NCBI GenBank assembly: GCA_040756655.1
Contig: JBFLYN010000021.1
Location: 1-57,032 of the forward strand
From: JBFLYN01 sp040756655
GTDB lineage: Bacteria > Bacillota > Sulfobacillia > UBA8153
DNA: 57,032 bases
Direction of reading: 5' to 3'
Translations under genes and position numbers: made by a program
Shown here: positions 8,642-17,328 of the stretch, piece by piece
Position numbering within the stretch: the stretch's first letter is position 1
Layout of the letters: each line of letters opens with the position of its first letter
Notes under the pieces: model-generated
Seen by the model: the letters and a program-made list of their open reading frames with translations, nothing else
Told to the model about the DNA's origin: nothing
The model's database searches: none

Positions 8642-9085
8642 GTATCGGGCCCTCCCTTTCATGATTTCTCTGGTCCTTTTGACTACCAAAACCAGCCTTG
8701 TAGTTCCCATCACCTCCCCCGGCCACTACCACGTGGCAAAGGGCTGCAAGTCACCGGCGCGCATCATATGACAGCCCCTACTCCACGCGGATGGATTTCT
8801 ACAGAAGGTCCAGAAACCCTCCACAAGTTACAGACGCTTGTCACCTTTCTGTTAAGCCAAAACACGCTGGCTCTTTAACCCGTACCTGCCTGGAACATAG
8901 TGGCAACACTGGCCCCGGCCACTCACCGGGGCCGGTGTGGGCGCATCTGAGCGCCCGGGCGCGGTGCGGACCGGCGTGTTGATCTCGTCGTCCGGTAGCC
9001 TTTCTGCGGCAGGAACCTGTTGTCCCAAGGAGGAATTCCATCTTAGGTACCAGCCGCCACCAGACTTCACCAGGGAGGGGAATTC
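8642..9085. promoter_or_regulatory. Divergent control region between dppA and the D-aminoacylase gene
   Basis: About 440 bases separate two divergent genes and must hold both promoters. A perfect 8-bp stem with a seven-base loop lies at 8911-8933 (GGCCCCGG / CCGGGGCC). It has no T-tract, so it may be a transcript structure rather than a terminator. No operator matching the AraC protein could be identified by eye. Confidence 0.45.
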
Positions 9086-10831
9086 ATGACCTTTGACCTG
9101 ATCATAAAGGGCGGAACCGTGATCGACGGGACGGGTAATGCTCGCAAGCAGGCTGACGTGGGAGTATGCAGGGATACCATTGAAGCAGTAGGTGACCTGT
9201 CCCGGGCGACCGCGGCCAGGATGGTTGATGCAACCGGGCTGGTGGTGACCCCCGGCTTTATCGACATGCACTCGCACTCCGACGCTACTATCCTCCACTA
9301 CCCGGCGGGTGAAAGCTCCATCGCGCAGGGCATCACCACCAGTGTGGGCGGCCAGTGCGGCTCCTCCATGGCCCCCCTCCACAAGCACGTCAGCGTCGGC
9401 CTCTGGGGCGCCAACTGGCGCGACAAGGTAGCCCCGGCCAAGTACTACTCTGAAGGCGCCATTGATATCGAGAAGGTAAGGCAGGCGGCCAAGGAATACG
9501 AAGGCTTCGACCTGGACTGGAACACCTTCGGCCAGTGGCTCGACCGGGTCGAGAAAGCCCAACCGGGCATCAACCTCGTTCCGCTGGTGGGCCACGGGAC
9601 GGTCCGGACGGCCGTGATGGGCAAGGATACCCGGCGGCATGCCACGCCCGACGAGATCGCGGCCATGAAAAGGTACGTGGCCCAGGCCATGGACGAAGGT
9701 GCGGCGGGCATCTCCACGGGCATGGACTACCCGCCCGGGGTGTTTGCCGCCCACGAGGAATTCTGCGAGGTGGTGGCCGAAGCGGCGCGGCACGGCGGCT
9801 ATTTCTCGCCCCACTGGCGACGCACTGGTCTGAGGCAGGGATTCGGCAACCCGGGCCTGATCACCGGCTTGCGTGAAGCTCTCGACGTAGCCAGGAAAAC
9901 CGGTGCTAAGACCCAGGTGGCGCACTTGAGCAGCGGCTACCTGGTTTCCCCCTTTCCCACACCCCGGTTGGCAACGGTGGCCGCCGAGGAGACGCTCCTG
10001 GCCATCGACGAGACTATCGAGGCCGGCGTGGACTTGGCCTTCGACGTCATCCCCAATCATCTCACCGGTGGCACCATGCACCAAAAGTACGTGGCCAGTA
10101 CCCTGGCCCCGTGGTTCAAAGAGGCAGGTTCTTTCGAGCAGTTCGCCACCAACCTGGCTGCGCCTGACTTGCGCGCCGAGATCAAGGCGTACATCATGTC
10201 GGGCAAGTGGTATCCTCTCAACCCCATCCTCCAGCCCCTCTGGACGAGTAGTCTAAGAGTGGATAGAAGCGCCATCGCCGAGTTCCATGGCAAGACCATC
10301 GAGGAGATCGCGGCCAACCGGAAGACCGACCCGCTGGATGCCCTCATGGATGTGATCCAGGAGGACCCGCAGGCCTGCGGCGGCCTGCGGCGTCCGTACG
10401 CATTCGACCAGGCGCTGCGCGTGTTCTACAGCCATCCCATGGCCATGGTCGGCATCGATACCACCCTGGTCGACCATAGCTTTGCCATGACCGTGCCCCC
10501 CTTCATGTACCCCAACCTCAACACTTTCGGCGGGATGGCCCGCTTCGTGCGGTTATACGCCCTCGGGCATCTGGGGCTGGAAGAAGGTATCCGGCGGCTG
10601 ACGAGCCTACCCGCCGGACGGCTGGGCCTTGCCGACCGCGGCGTCATCGCTCAAGGCATGAAGGCGGACCTGGTGATCTTCAAGCCCGAGGATGTGGTGG
10701 AAAACCAGGATGACACCGAGCCGGTCCAGTATCCCAGGGGCTATCACTGGGTGTTTGTAAACGGCGTGGCAGCCATGGAAAACGGGGTCTTGACCCGTCA
10801 GCGGGGCGGGAAGGTGTTGAAGACGAGCTAG
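9086..10831 (+). CDS. D-aminoacylase / N-acyl-D-amino-acid deacylase
   Basis: Amidohydrolase-superfamily zinc enzyme, 581 residues, that releases D-amino acids from N-acyl-D-amino acids or related D-configured substrates. It has the small N-terminal beta domain, the HxH metal motif GFIDMHSHSD (His62, His64), the family Cys ligand in GGQCGSS (Cys91), and the C-terminal segment (GLADRGVIAQGMKADLVIF) closing the beta sandwich. The ATG follows AGGGAGGGG at the right distance. It is divergent from the peptide transport operon, so imported peptides or cell-wall fragments are plausible substrates. The exact acyl and side-chain preference cannot be read from sequence; dihydropyrimidinase-like activity is less likely. 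Confidence 0.88.
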   Translation: MTFDLIIKGGTVIDGTGNARKQADVGVCRDTIEAVGDLSRATAARMVDATGLVVTPGFIDMHSHSDATILHYPAGESSIAQGITTSVGGQCGSSMAPLHKHVSVGLWGANWRDKVAPAKYYSEGAIDIEKVRQAAKEYEGFDLDWNTFGQWLDRVEKAQPGINLVPLVGHGTVRTAVMGKDTRRHATPDEIAAMKRYVAQAMDEGAAGISTGMDYPPGVFAAHEEFCEVVAEAARHGGYFSPHWRRTGLRQGFGNPGLITGLREALDVARKTGAKTQVAHLSSGYLVSPFPTPRLATVAAEETLLAIDETIEAGVDLAFDVIPNHLTGGTMHQKYVASTLAPWFKEAGSFEQFATNLAAPDLRAEIKAYIMSGKWYPLNPILQPLWTSSLRVDRSAIAEFHGKTIEEIAANRKTDPLDALMDVIQEDPQACGGLRRPYAFDQALRVFYSHPMAMVGIDTTLVDHSFAMTVPPFMYPNLNTFGGMARFVRLYALGHLGLEEGIRRLTSLPAGRLGLADRGVIAQGMKADLVIFKPEDVVENQDDTEPVQYPRGYHWVFVNGVAAMENGVLTRQRGGKVLKTS

Positions 10832-10836
10832 AACGC

Positions 10837-10867
10837 ACGTCTCCATGTCACGGTCATGGAGATACGT
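10837..10867 (+). terminator. Possible terminator hairpin after the D-aminoacylase gene
   Basis: A 7-bp stem CTCCATG / CATGGAG (10841-10847 and 10855-10861), flanked by ACGT on both sides, six bases after the stop codon. No T-run follows, so confidence is limited. Confidence 0.4.
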
Positions 10868-11003
10868 CTGTTATCGGAACTTCGGGGTACATCATCGGTT
10901 GACGCCGAGCAGTGCTCCAGGGCAGACGTGATGCCGTCGCGCCAAGAAGCCCAACGCGCCAGCAACGAGTCTCACAACGAGAGGTACAGACTATGTGATA
11001 TAG

Positions 11004-11165
11004 GTGATCAGGCTGCGGTCCTCCTTTCGCGCTTCCTCGTGGCCCTCGTTGCTGGTGCTGGTGGTCCTGCTGGCAACGTTCTCTACCCCGGCCGAGGGGC
11101 CGGTCTACGCCTCCTACCAGTCCCCGGTGCTGGCCGCGGCGGGAGCGTCCACTAAACCGGGTTAG
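11004..11165 (+). CDS. Short ORF with signal-peptide-like N-terminus at an intron deletion junction
   Basis: A 53-codon reading frame from a GTG at 11004 to TAG at 11163-11165. It encodes a basic start (IRLRSSFR), a hydrophobic stretch LLVLVVLLATF, and a possible cleavage site around VYA. It runs directly into the truncated end of the convergent intron-encoded reverse transcriptase. It may be the beginning of a secreted protein whose body was lost in the deletion that also removed the 3' halves of the introns. There is no good ribosome binding site, so it may not be expressed. Confidence 0.3.
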   Translation: MIRLRSSFRASSWPSLLVLVVLLATFSTPAEGPVYASYQSPVLAAAGASTKPG

Positions 11166-12195
11166 GATCAGTTTGCCGTATGTTTCTTGACTGCCTTCAT
11201 CAACAGCTCATGGTCAATATTGTCGAACAGGCCCTTGATATCGAAGTCCAGTACCCAGTCGTACTTCCAGCAGCGCTGCCGGGTTACAGCAAGGGCATCG
11301 GCGGCCGACTTTCCCGAACGGTAGCCATAGAAGTCCGGGTGGAATTGAGGTTCTACAACTGGCTCGAAATAGATCTTGACCACCATCTGCGCCACCCGGT
11401 CCGCCACCGTGGGCACTCCGAGCGTGCGCTTCCCCCCGTTCGTCTTCGGCATTTCTACCGCTTTGACGGCCGGAGCGAAATAGCTGCCGGAAGACATCCG
11501 ATGCCGGATCTTGTAGAGGTTGCTCTTCAGGTTAGCCTCGAATGCCTCCAGGCTCTCGCCGTCCATTCCAGCCGCTCCCTTGTTCGCTTTCACGCGGTTG
11601 GAACGCTTCCAGCACTACATGCTTGGAGATTTCACACGGCTTTGTTTTGTCCATTGGCTCCTTCCTTGCGGTTGACCACTGTCCAAAACGGGATGACACA
11701 GCCCCTTCGCTCCACTCCCATTACGGAGCTTCGTCACTACTACGGGCTGTTCCGCCCCTGCCCTCCGCATCGGTACTTTCGTCCTTGCTGGTCCTCCGCT
11801 TGGAGTTTTCTCTGGGCATCGGAGGGCAGGTTCCCACGTTCTTAACCGCAGCCTATGCCACGTTCGCGCCGCCTCGCCTTCATGCCGGCCACCACCTGGA
11901 GGTAAACAGGTTTCCTCCAGCTTCATCCCGGGCTAACGACTACCTCCCGGTTTTGATGGCGTCCCTACGCCTTGGACACGTTATCAGCGATTCACGGTTG
12001 TTCGTCTCCATCGGTACTTACCTGACGAGGTATTGCTTCGCCTTTTCCGTAACGCTCACTACCATGGCTTTTGACCACAGCAGCTTACGGTGGTTTGAAG
12101 CCTCCACCTGTATGACGGCTCCGAGGGGCCTTCCCTCATCTGGCGGTTAAGCATGGCTTTCGAGCCTTACACAGCCCTACGCCTTCGTGGCACAC
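11166..12195 (-). mobile_element. Inner group II intron, 3'-truncated
   Basis: On the minus strand a group II intron begins with GTGTG at 12195. It follows directly on GATGACG, the YADD codons of another intron's reverse transcriptase. About 540 bases of structured 5' RNA domains precede the start of its own intron-encoded protein at 11654. The element stops at about 11166: the rest of the protein gene, domains V-VI and the 3' splice site are missing. It is therefore immobile and cannot splice. The boundaries come from the GUGYG motif and the protein homology; the RNA folding was not computed. Confidence 0.8.
11168..11654 (-). pseudogene. ltrA: Group II intron reverse transcriptase/maturase, N-terminal part, frameshifted
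   Basis: Intron-encoded protein from an ATG at 11654 (AAGGAAGGAG upstream). The start MDKTKPCEISKHVVLEAF is separated by a one-base shift near 11600 from the continuation VKANKGAAGMDGESLEAFE. Reverse-transcriptase blocks 0-3 are readable (LGVPTVADRVAQMVV, FHPDFYGYRSGKSA, WVLDFDIKGLFDNIDHELL). It ends abruptly at AVKKHTAN-stop, so the catalytic YADD block, maturase and DNA-binding domains are absent. It is an inactivated remnant of the inner intron. Confidence 0.88.
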
Positions 12196-12869
12196 CGTCA
12201 TCCGCGTAACGAACGAAGTGGTGCCCGCGCTCCTCCAGTTCCCGGTCCAGTTCGTCGAGCAGGATGTTGGCCAGCAGCGGGCTTAGTGGGCCACCCTGGG
12301 GCGTGCCCTCCTCCGTCCTGACCTTCACCCCCTCGACCATCACTCCCGCCTGGCGGGATGTGGTCCGGGGGTGGGCCGTCGGCAAACTCGGCCCTCCCAC
12401 CGGCAGTAGTAGCAGTTGTTTCTGTCACCCTGGGCGGGCTTTTCTGCTGTCGGGGCTTGCCGTGCGAACGCACCGCGTCCCATCCCCTCCTGATGTTTGG
12501 CCCTTCCCAGCGGCACCGCCACTGGTACTATGGCCTCTGCTGACTCCTGCCGGCTCAGCCACGCCTCGCAGCGTAGGTTGCCTTCCAGCCTGCCGGCAGG
12601 CCTCCCCGGGTAAGAGCGAGTACTTTCACCGCGCGCCCGCCCGGTTTACAGCACCGCCCTTGACCCATCTTGGGCTTTGCCTTGGCTTGCAGGCTCGCCC
12701 AGACGATACTGCCTCGTCCAGAGTTCGTGCTCCTCGGGCCGCGGTTTTGCCTCCGGCTTCCTTCAGATTGCGCGTCGCCGCGGACACCCTTGCCTTCGGC
12801 TAGGGGTTGTACGGGGCCACCCTCCCCACGGGACTTTCACCCGCTAGCACTCGCCCATGCCGGGCGCAC
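12196..12869 (-). mobile_element. Outer group II intron (class C-like), interrupted and truncated
   Basis: On the minus strand it starts with GTGCGCCCGGCATGGGCGAG at 12869, a typical group II 5' end, eight bases past a strong terminator hairpin. Class C introns characteristically insert just after terminators. About 500 bases of 5' RNA domains lead to a reverse-transcriptase fragment at 12365-12197; blocks 0-3 of that protein are already deleted. The element is cut at its YADD codons by the inner intron, and nothing of its 3' half is found downstream. Class is inferred from the protein segment and the insertion site. Confidence 0.78.
12197..12365 (-). pseudogene. Reverse transcriptase fragment (blocks 4-5) of the outer intron
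   Basis: About 56 residues, beginning near QAGVMVEGVKV and running through GTPQGGPLSPLLANILLDEL to FVRYADD. It ends exactly where the second intron is inserted: after YADD the frame reads the intron 5' end. The upstream blocks are missing, so two separate events (internal deletion and insertion) destroyed this gene. Confidence 0.85.
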
Positions 12870-12876
12870 GTGGCCA

Positions 12877-12901
12877 GGGGCCCCGGCGCCGCCGGGACCC
12901 C
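12877..12901 (-). terminator. Terminator hairpin of the S8 protease gene and intron target
   Basis: An 11-bp stem with a three-base loop (12877-12887 and 12891-12901, one G-U pair on the mRNA) follows the protease stop codon by 18 bases. The group II intron begins seven bases beyond the stem. Confidence 0.75.
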
Positions 12902-12919
12902 TAATGCCTTCCCCGGGGC

Positions 12920-15900
12920 CTAACGCACCGGAGTGAGGGTGGGCGGGCCCTGGTTGCCCTGCACCGTGATCTTGCGCGTCAGAGTGGTGGGGTTGCCCGC
13001 CGGGTCCCTGGCCTCGATGACCAACACTTTGGTACCGTGGTTGAGCTGGACCGGGTGGGCGAAGGTGAGCCCCTCTTCACACAGCGGGATCTCCTGGCCG
13101 TTGATGGTGACTATGGCACCCGCCTCGGTGACACCCGCCACCACCAGTTCGGTGCGGTTGTACCGGTAGTGAGAAGCGGTCAGGTCGGTAATCTCCAGTT
13201 GAGCCACGGGATCCAGGATGACCAGGTAGGTAAAGGTGTCGGCACTGGCATTGCCCGCCGCGTCCACAGCGTGGATGGTGATGGTGTTGTCCCCCTCCTC
13301 CAGAACCGCCCGGTGGCTGAAGGCCAGCTCGCGGTTTTGCCTAAACAACCGGGCCGGGTGCCGGTAGGCAAGGTCCGCCGGCTCGCCGTTGACCAGGACC
13401 CATCCGTCCACGGAGCCGAAGGTGTGCATGACGGCGTCGGCCACGGCTCCCGTCACCACCAGCTCGCGCTGATTGGTCAGGACCGGGAGATCGGCGTCCA
13501 TGCGGAGCACCGGGCGGGTGCGGTCCACCCAGATACGAGCGTAGGTGGATCTGAACACGAAGGCCGGCGCCCCGGGCAACCGATACCAGACACCGAGATT
13601 CCAGCTACCCTCGCCCAGGAGACTGCCGCCTGCAGTGCGTCCGTTCCAGGCGTGGGTATGGGTGCCGGGCTCAAGGCCTCCCTGGTTGGCCGTGAACCGG
13701 GTGCCAGCCAAGGTGCCCAGATACCAGTCTTCAGCGGCCGTCCCACGGTGAAGGTCACGTCCAGGGACTGGTGGGGGCCGGGACCACCGGCGCCCACGAA
13801 CCGGTTGGATACTTGCAGGTTACTCACGGGCGCCCGGTAGACCAGGAAATACAGAACCCGGTAAGTGTCCGACGGGTCGGCGGTATTCACCAAGTACAGG
13901 TAGCCTTCATACTCGCCGGCCTGGGCCACGTCCGGGTCGATGCTGGCCGTAAGGTCGATGGTGTGCTGGCGGTTGCGGCCGGTACGGTGGATCTCCCCGG
14001 GAGCTCTGGGCAGTGACGGTCACGCCCGCCGGGGCCCCGCGCGGCACCACCTCCACTCGGTAGCGACCGCCGGTCACGTAAGTGCTCACCGTCAGCCGGC
14101 GGGTGCGGGTGTACCCGTCGGCGGCGGTAATGTGACCAAAGCTGACGCTGCCGGGTTAGATGGCCAGGCGCGGCGCTATGGCCCGGCTCACGTCCAGCCG
14201 TCCGGCTCCCTGGTCCAGCACCCGGTAGTGGTTCCCCCAGATGTCCGTCCCCATGTCCGCGGCGGTGTTCATGGCCGCCAGCTTGACCTGTTCCGGAGCC
14301 CAGGACGGATGGGCCTGGAGGATCAGGGCCGCTGCACCCGCCATATGGGGCGCGGACATGGAGGTCCCGGAAGACGCCCTGACGTCGGCGGGATCAACAC
14401 CAAAGGGGACGGCCGCCACGATGCCCACACCGGGGGCACTCACGTCGGGCTTGATCTGCGTCAGGTCAACGGTGGGACCTCGCGAGCTGAAGCCCGCCAT
14501 CTGGTAGCCGGCGTCGAAGTTCTCCACGGGGGCTGGCGATGACCGCCAGCCCGTTGGGGTGGGACATGGTAAACCCGGGCAGGGCCGAGAAGGTGGCGCT
14601 GAAATCGGTCCACCGGGCGGCGTCGTTGTAGATGATGAGGCCGGCCGCTCCGGCGGCCAGCGCCTAGTTGGCCTTGTTGACGAAGGTGGCGTCTTCGCCG
14701 GCCGGGCCGCCGCGCAGAGCAATGGCGATCTTGCCCGCCAAGTCCTTGCCGTCGTAGTAGGCTGGGGAGTTGCCGAAGCCCACGTCCACTACGTCCAGCT
14801 CAACCCTCAGGAGCTCGCCGGGAAAAGGTACGCTGTAGGTACCCCCCCACCAGAACGGCGCCGATCTCCACCACGGTGACCCGGGGGAACGGGATGGGCC
14901 GGACGTCGACGGCACCCACGCCGATGGCATGAGGAGAAGACCCGTACATGCCCACAGTATAGTAGCCGGGACCGTTGTTGCCGTTGGAGTTGGTGAACAC
15001 CATGCCGGCCCGGACGGCGTTGGACACCATCTCCGTCCACGGGTTGTCGACGGGCCCGAAGGCATCCTGCAGGCCCAGGCTCATGTTGGCCACGTGAGCC
15101 CCCATGCGCACGGCATAGTCGATGCCGGCCATCACCGGCCCTAGGGTGTTCACCAGCGAACCGCCTAGCACCCGCACCGCCAGGATGCTGGCCCCGGGGG
15201 CGACTCCGTGGAGACCGGCGGCGGTAGCAGCCACGTGCGTGCCGTGGGAGTCCCCCGGCACCGGCATGGGGTCATCCTTGAGGCCGCGGAAGTCGTACTC
15301 ATCCACGACCTTGAAACCCGTTCCGATGCCGCCCCCCAGGTGGGGATGGGTGTAGACTCCGTCATCGAGGATGGCCACCAGGACACCGGCACCGGCGTAG
15401 CCGGCGGCCCACGCCGCTGGAGCCTCGATCGCGTCCACGCTGTAGTGCAGGTCGACGGTGTGATCGCCGTCCTCGGGAAACACTCGGTGGTGTACCACTT
15501 CTACGTCAGCAAAGATGCCGGTTATGCCCGGAACATCCGCCAGCAGCGGGATCTCGTGGGCAGGTAGCGTGAGGGTGAACCCGTTGTAGGCTTCCTCGAA
15601 CTGCAAACCCGGTGTAGCCCGTACTCCCCGGGCCCAGATGGCCCCCAGCACCCGGGCCGCTCGGCCCAGTTGCCTGGCCCGGGCTGCCTCCGCCACTTGC
15701 TGCCCGAAGTCCCTGTAAGCTGCGGCATGGACGGCCGCCGACTCCTCGGAGAGCCGCACGATGACAGTCACCGGTCCTTGGTGATCGGTATCCAAATACC
15801 AGAGGTATTCGAGCAACCGGGCGTTTTCGGCCGCCATGGCTGGCCCAGGTAACCCCCTTCCACCTCCCACGCTCCCGACCAGCATAGTCAGGGCCAACAG

Positions 15901-15924
15901 CAGGATCGCCCATCGCCGTTTCAT
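12920..15924 (-). pseudogene. Secreted subtilisin-like (S8) serine protease, multiply disrupted
   Basis: A secreted protease of about 1000 residues can be followed through several frames. The ATG at 15924 (AAAGGGGG upstream) begins a signal peptide, then a propeptide-like region, catalytic Asp in VAILDDGV, catalytic His in DSHGTHVAATAAG, a protease-associated (PA) insert (AAGLIIYND), catalytic Ser in SSGTSMSAPHMAGAAAL, and a long C-terminal region with Ig-like repeats. Lesions: a frameshift at the seven-C run 14842-14848, TAG at 14664-14666, a frameshift near 14527-14531, TAA at 14156-14158, and frameshifts near 14000 and 13740. The last 260 residues are intact. No active product is possible without all six being errors. 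Confidence 0.9.
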
Positions 15925-16031
15925 CAACCCGCCCCCTTTCCTAGGCTTGCGGGGACGAGTTTCTATAGGCAATTGCCAATTTCTTCTCCCCGGCCCAAGT
16001 TTTTTCCAGGGCTTGGCGGCGGGCGGTCCGG

Positions 16032-16125
16032 TCACTGCAACTTGGGATCCAGGGCATCGCGCATCCCATCGCCGAAGGTGTTGGTGGCCAGCACGCTGGT
16101 GGCGATTACCAGGCCCAGGTACGTG
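16032..16125 (-). pseudogene. C-terminal remnant of a DppC-type permease
   Basis: About 30 codons ending in TGA at 16032-16034 encode TYLGLVIATSVLATNTF followed by GDGMRDALDPKLQ. This is the last membrane helix and canonical tail of a DppC-family permease. The rest of the gene is absent; it abuts the thiolase stop. It shows that a second peptide transporter once stood between the protease and thiolase genes and was removed by a deletion. Confidence 0.75.
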
Positions 16126-16136
16126 GGCCCGCCCGG

Positions 16137-17318
16137 TCACCGCAGCGAGCGCACGGCGCAGGCCAGGCCCATGCCTCCGTTGACGCACATGGTGGCCAGA
16201 CCCCGGCCCGGACCGGTCAGGTGGTGGTCAAGGGCCACCAGCAGCCGGACCCCGGTCATGCCGATAGGATGGCCCAGGGCCACGGCTCCCCCGTTGGGGT
16301 TCACATCATCAGGGGTAAGGCCCAGTTCCATCAGGCAGGCCAGAACCTGGACGGCAAAGGCTTCGTTGATCTCGATGGCATCGAAATCGGTCACCGCCAT
16401 GCCCAGGGCCCGGGTGAGTCGCTCCACGGCCGGGACCGAGCCTATGCCCATGTAGTCGGGATCCACCCCCGCGCTGGCCTCCCCCAGGTACTCCAGGCCC
16501 GGCTGCAGGCTATGCTCGCAGGCGAAGGACTCGGCCATAACCAGCAGGGCGGCGGCGCCGTCGGCGATGGCAGACGCGTTCCCGGCGGTGACCTGCCCGT
16601 CGCCAGCGAAAACCGGCGGCAGGCGCGCCACCTGGTCCAGGGACGTGTCGAGCCGGGGGCACTCGTCCTCTTTCCATTCCAGGGCCGGTCCCTTGCGCTG
16701 GGGAATGGAGACCGGGGTGATCTGGGAGGCCAGGGCACCCGAGCTGCGAGCCCGCACCGCTTTCTGGTGGGAGGCCACGGCGTAGGCATCGGCGTCAGCG
16801 CGCTGCAGCCCGTAACGCCGGGCCAGTTTCTCTGCGGTCATGCCCATGTGCTGGTCGGTGAGGGCGCAGATGAAACCGTCCCGGTACAGGGCATCGTGCA
16901 GGGTGGAGTTACCCAGCCGGTACCCCCAGCGGGCCTCGTCCAGCAAGTAGGGGATCCGGCTCATGGCCTCCACCCCCACCACCAGGACACAGCGGGCGCT
17001 CCCCAGCAGGACTGCGGCGGCCGCCAGTTCGACCGCCTTCAACCCCGAGCCGCAGGCCATGTTCACGGTGTAGCCTGGGACTTCCAGGGGGAGCCCGCAT
17101 CTGGGCACCAGCTGGCGGCCCAGGTTGGGACCGGTACCGGCCTGGCGGGCGTTGGCCACCACCACCTGATCCACCCACCCCGGCTCGACGCCGGCCCGGG
17201 CCAGAGCCTCCCGGCCCACCAGCCCCCCCAGCTGGGCGGCAGTGAAATCCTTGAGCGTGCCCCCGAACCGTCCCATGGGGGTGCGCACCGTCCCGGCGAT
17301 TAACACTCTCTCCATCAT
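16137..17318 (-). CDS. Thiolase (acetyl-CoA acetyltransferase family)
   Basis: A 393-residue thiolase that condenses or cleaves acyl-CoA with CoA. The catalytic nucleophile is Cys89 (NMACGSGLKA), His350 is in GHPIG, and the second catalytic Cys378 is in CVNGGMG. There are two adjacent ATG codons (17318 and 17315) behind AGGAGGT; either could start the protein. It follows the CoA-transferase gene by ten bases and ends the operon. The context (CoA-transferase, aminotransferase) suggests thiolytic cleavage of a beta-ketoacyl-CoA in amino- or keto-acid breakdown; the substrate is inferred. Confidence 0.93.
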   Translation of the reverse strand: MMERVLIAGTVRTPMGRFGGTLKDFTAAQLGGLVGREALARAGVEPGWVDQVVVANARQAGTGPNLGRQLVPRCGLPLEVPGYTVNMACGSGLKAVELAAAAVLLGSARCVLVVGVEAMSRIPYLLDEARWGYRLGNSTLHDALYRDGFICALTDQHMGMTAEKLARRYGLQRADADAYAVASHQKAVRARSSGALASQITPVSIPQRKGPALEWKEDECPRLDTSLDQVARLPPVFAGDGQVTAGNASAIADGAAALLVMAESFACEHSLQPGLEYLGEASAGVDPDYMGIGSVPAVERLTRALGMAVTDFDAIEINEAFAVQVLACLMELGLTPDDVNPNGGAVALGHPIGMTGVRLLVALDHHLTGPGRGLATMCVNGGMGLACAVRSLR

Positions 17319-17328
17319 GTTGCACCTC

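Noticed and set aside
7058..8878. A 606-codon plus-strand frame opposite the binding-protein gene
   Set aside because: Shadow frame; the minus strand encodes a complete lipoprotein with signal and family motifs.
11180..12803. Long plus-strand open frames (for example 11542-12150 and 12264-12803) opposite the introns
   Set aside because: They are antisense to structured group II intron RNA and reverse transcriptase fragments; such spurious frames are common over these introns and have no ribosome binding sites.
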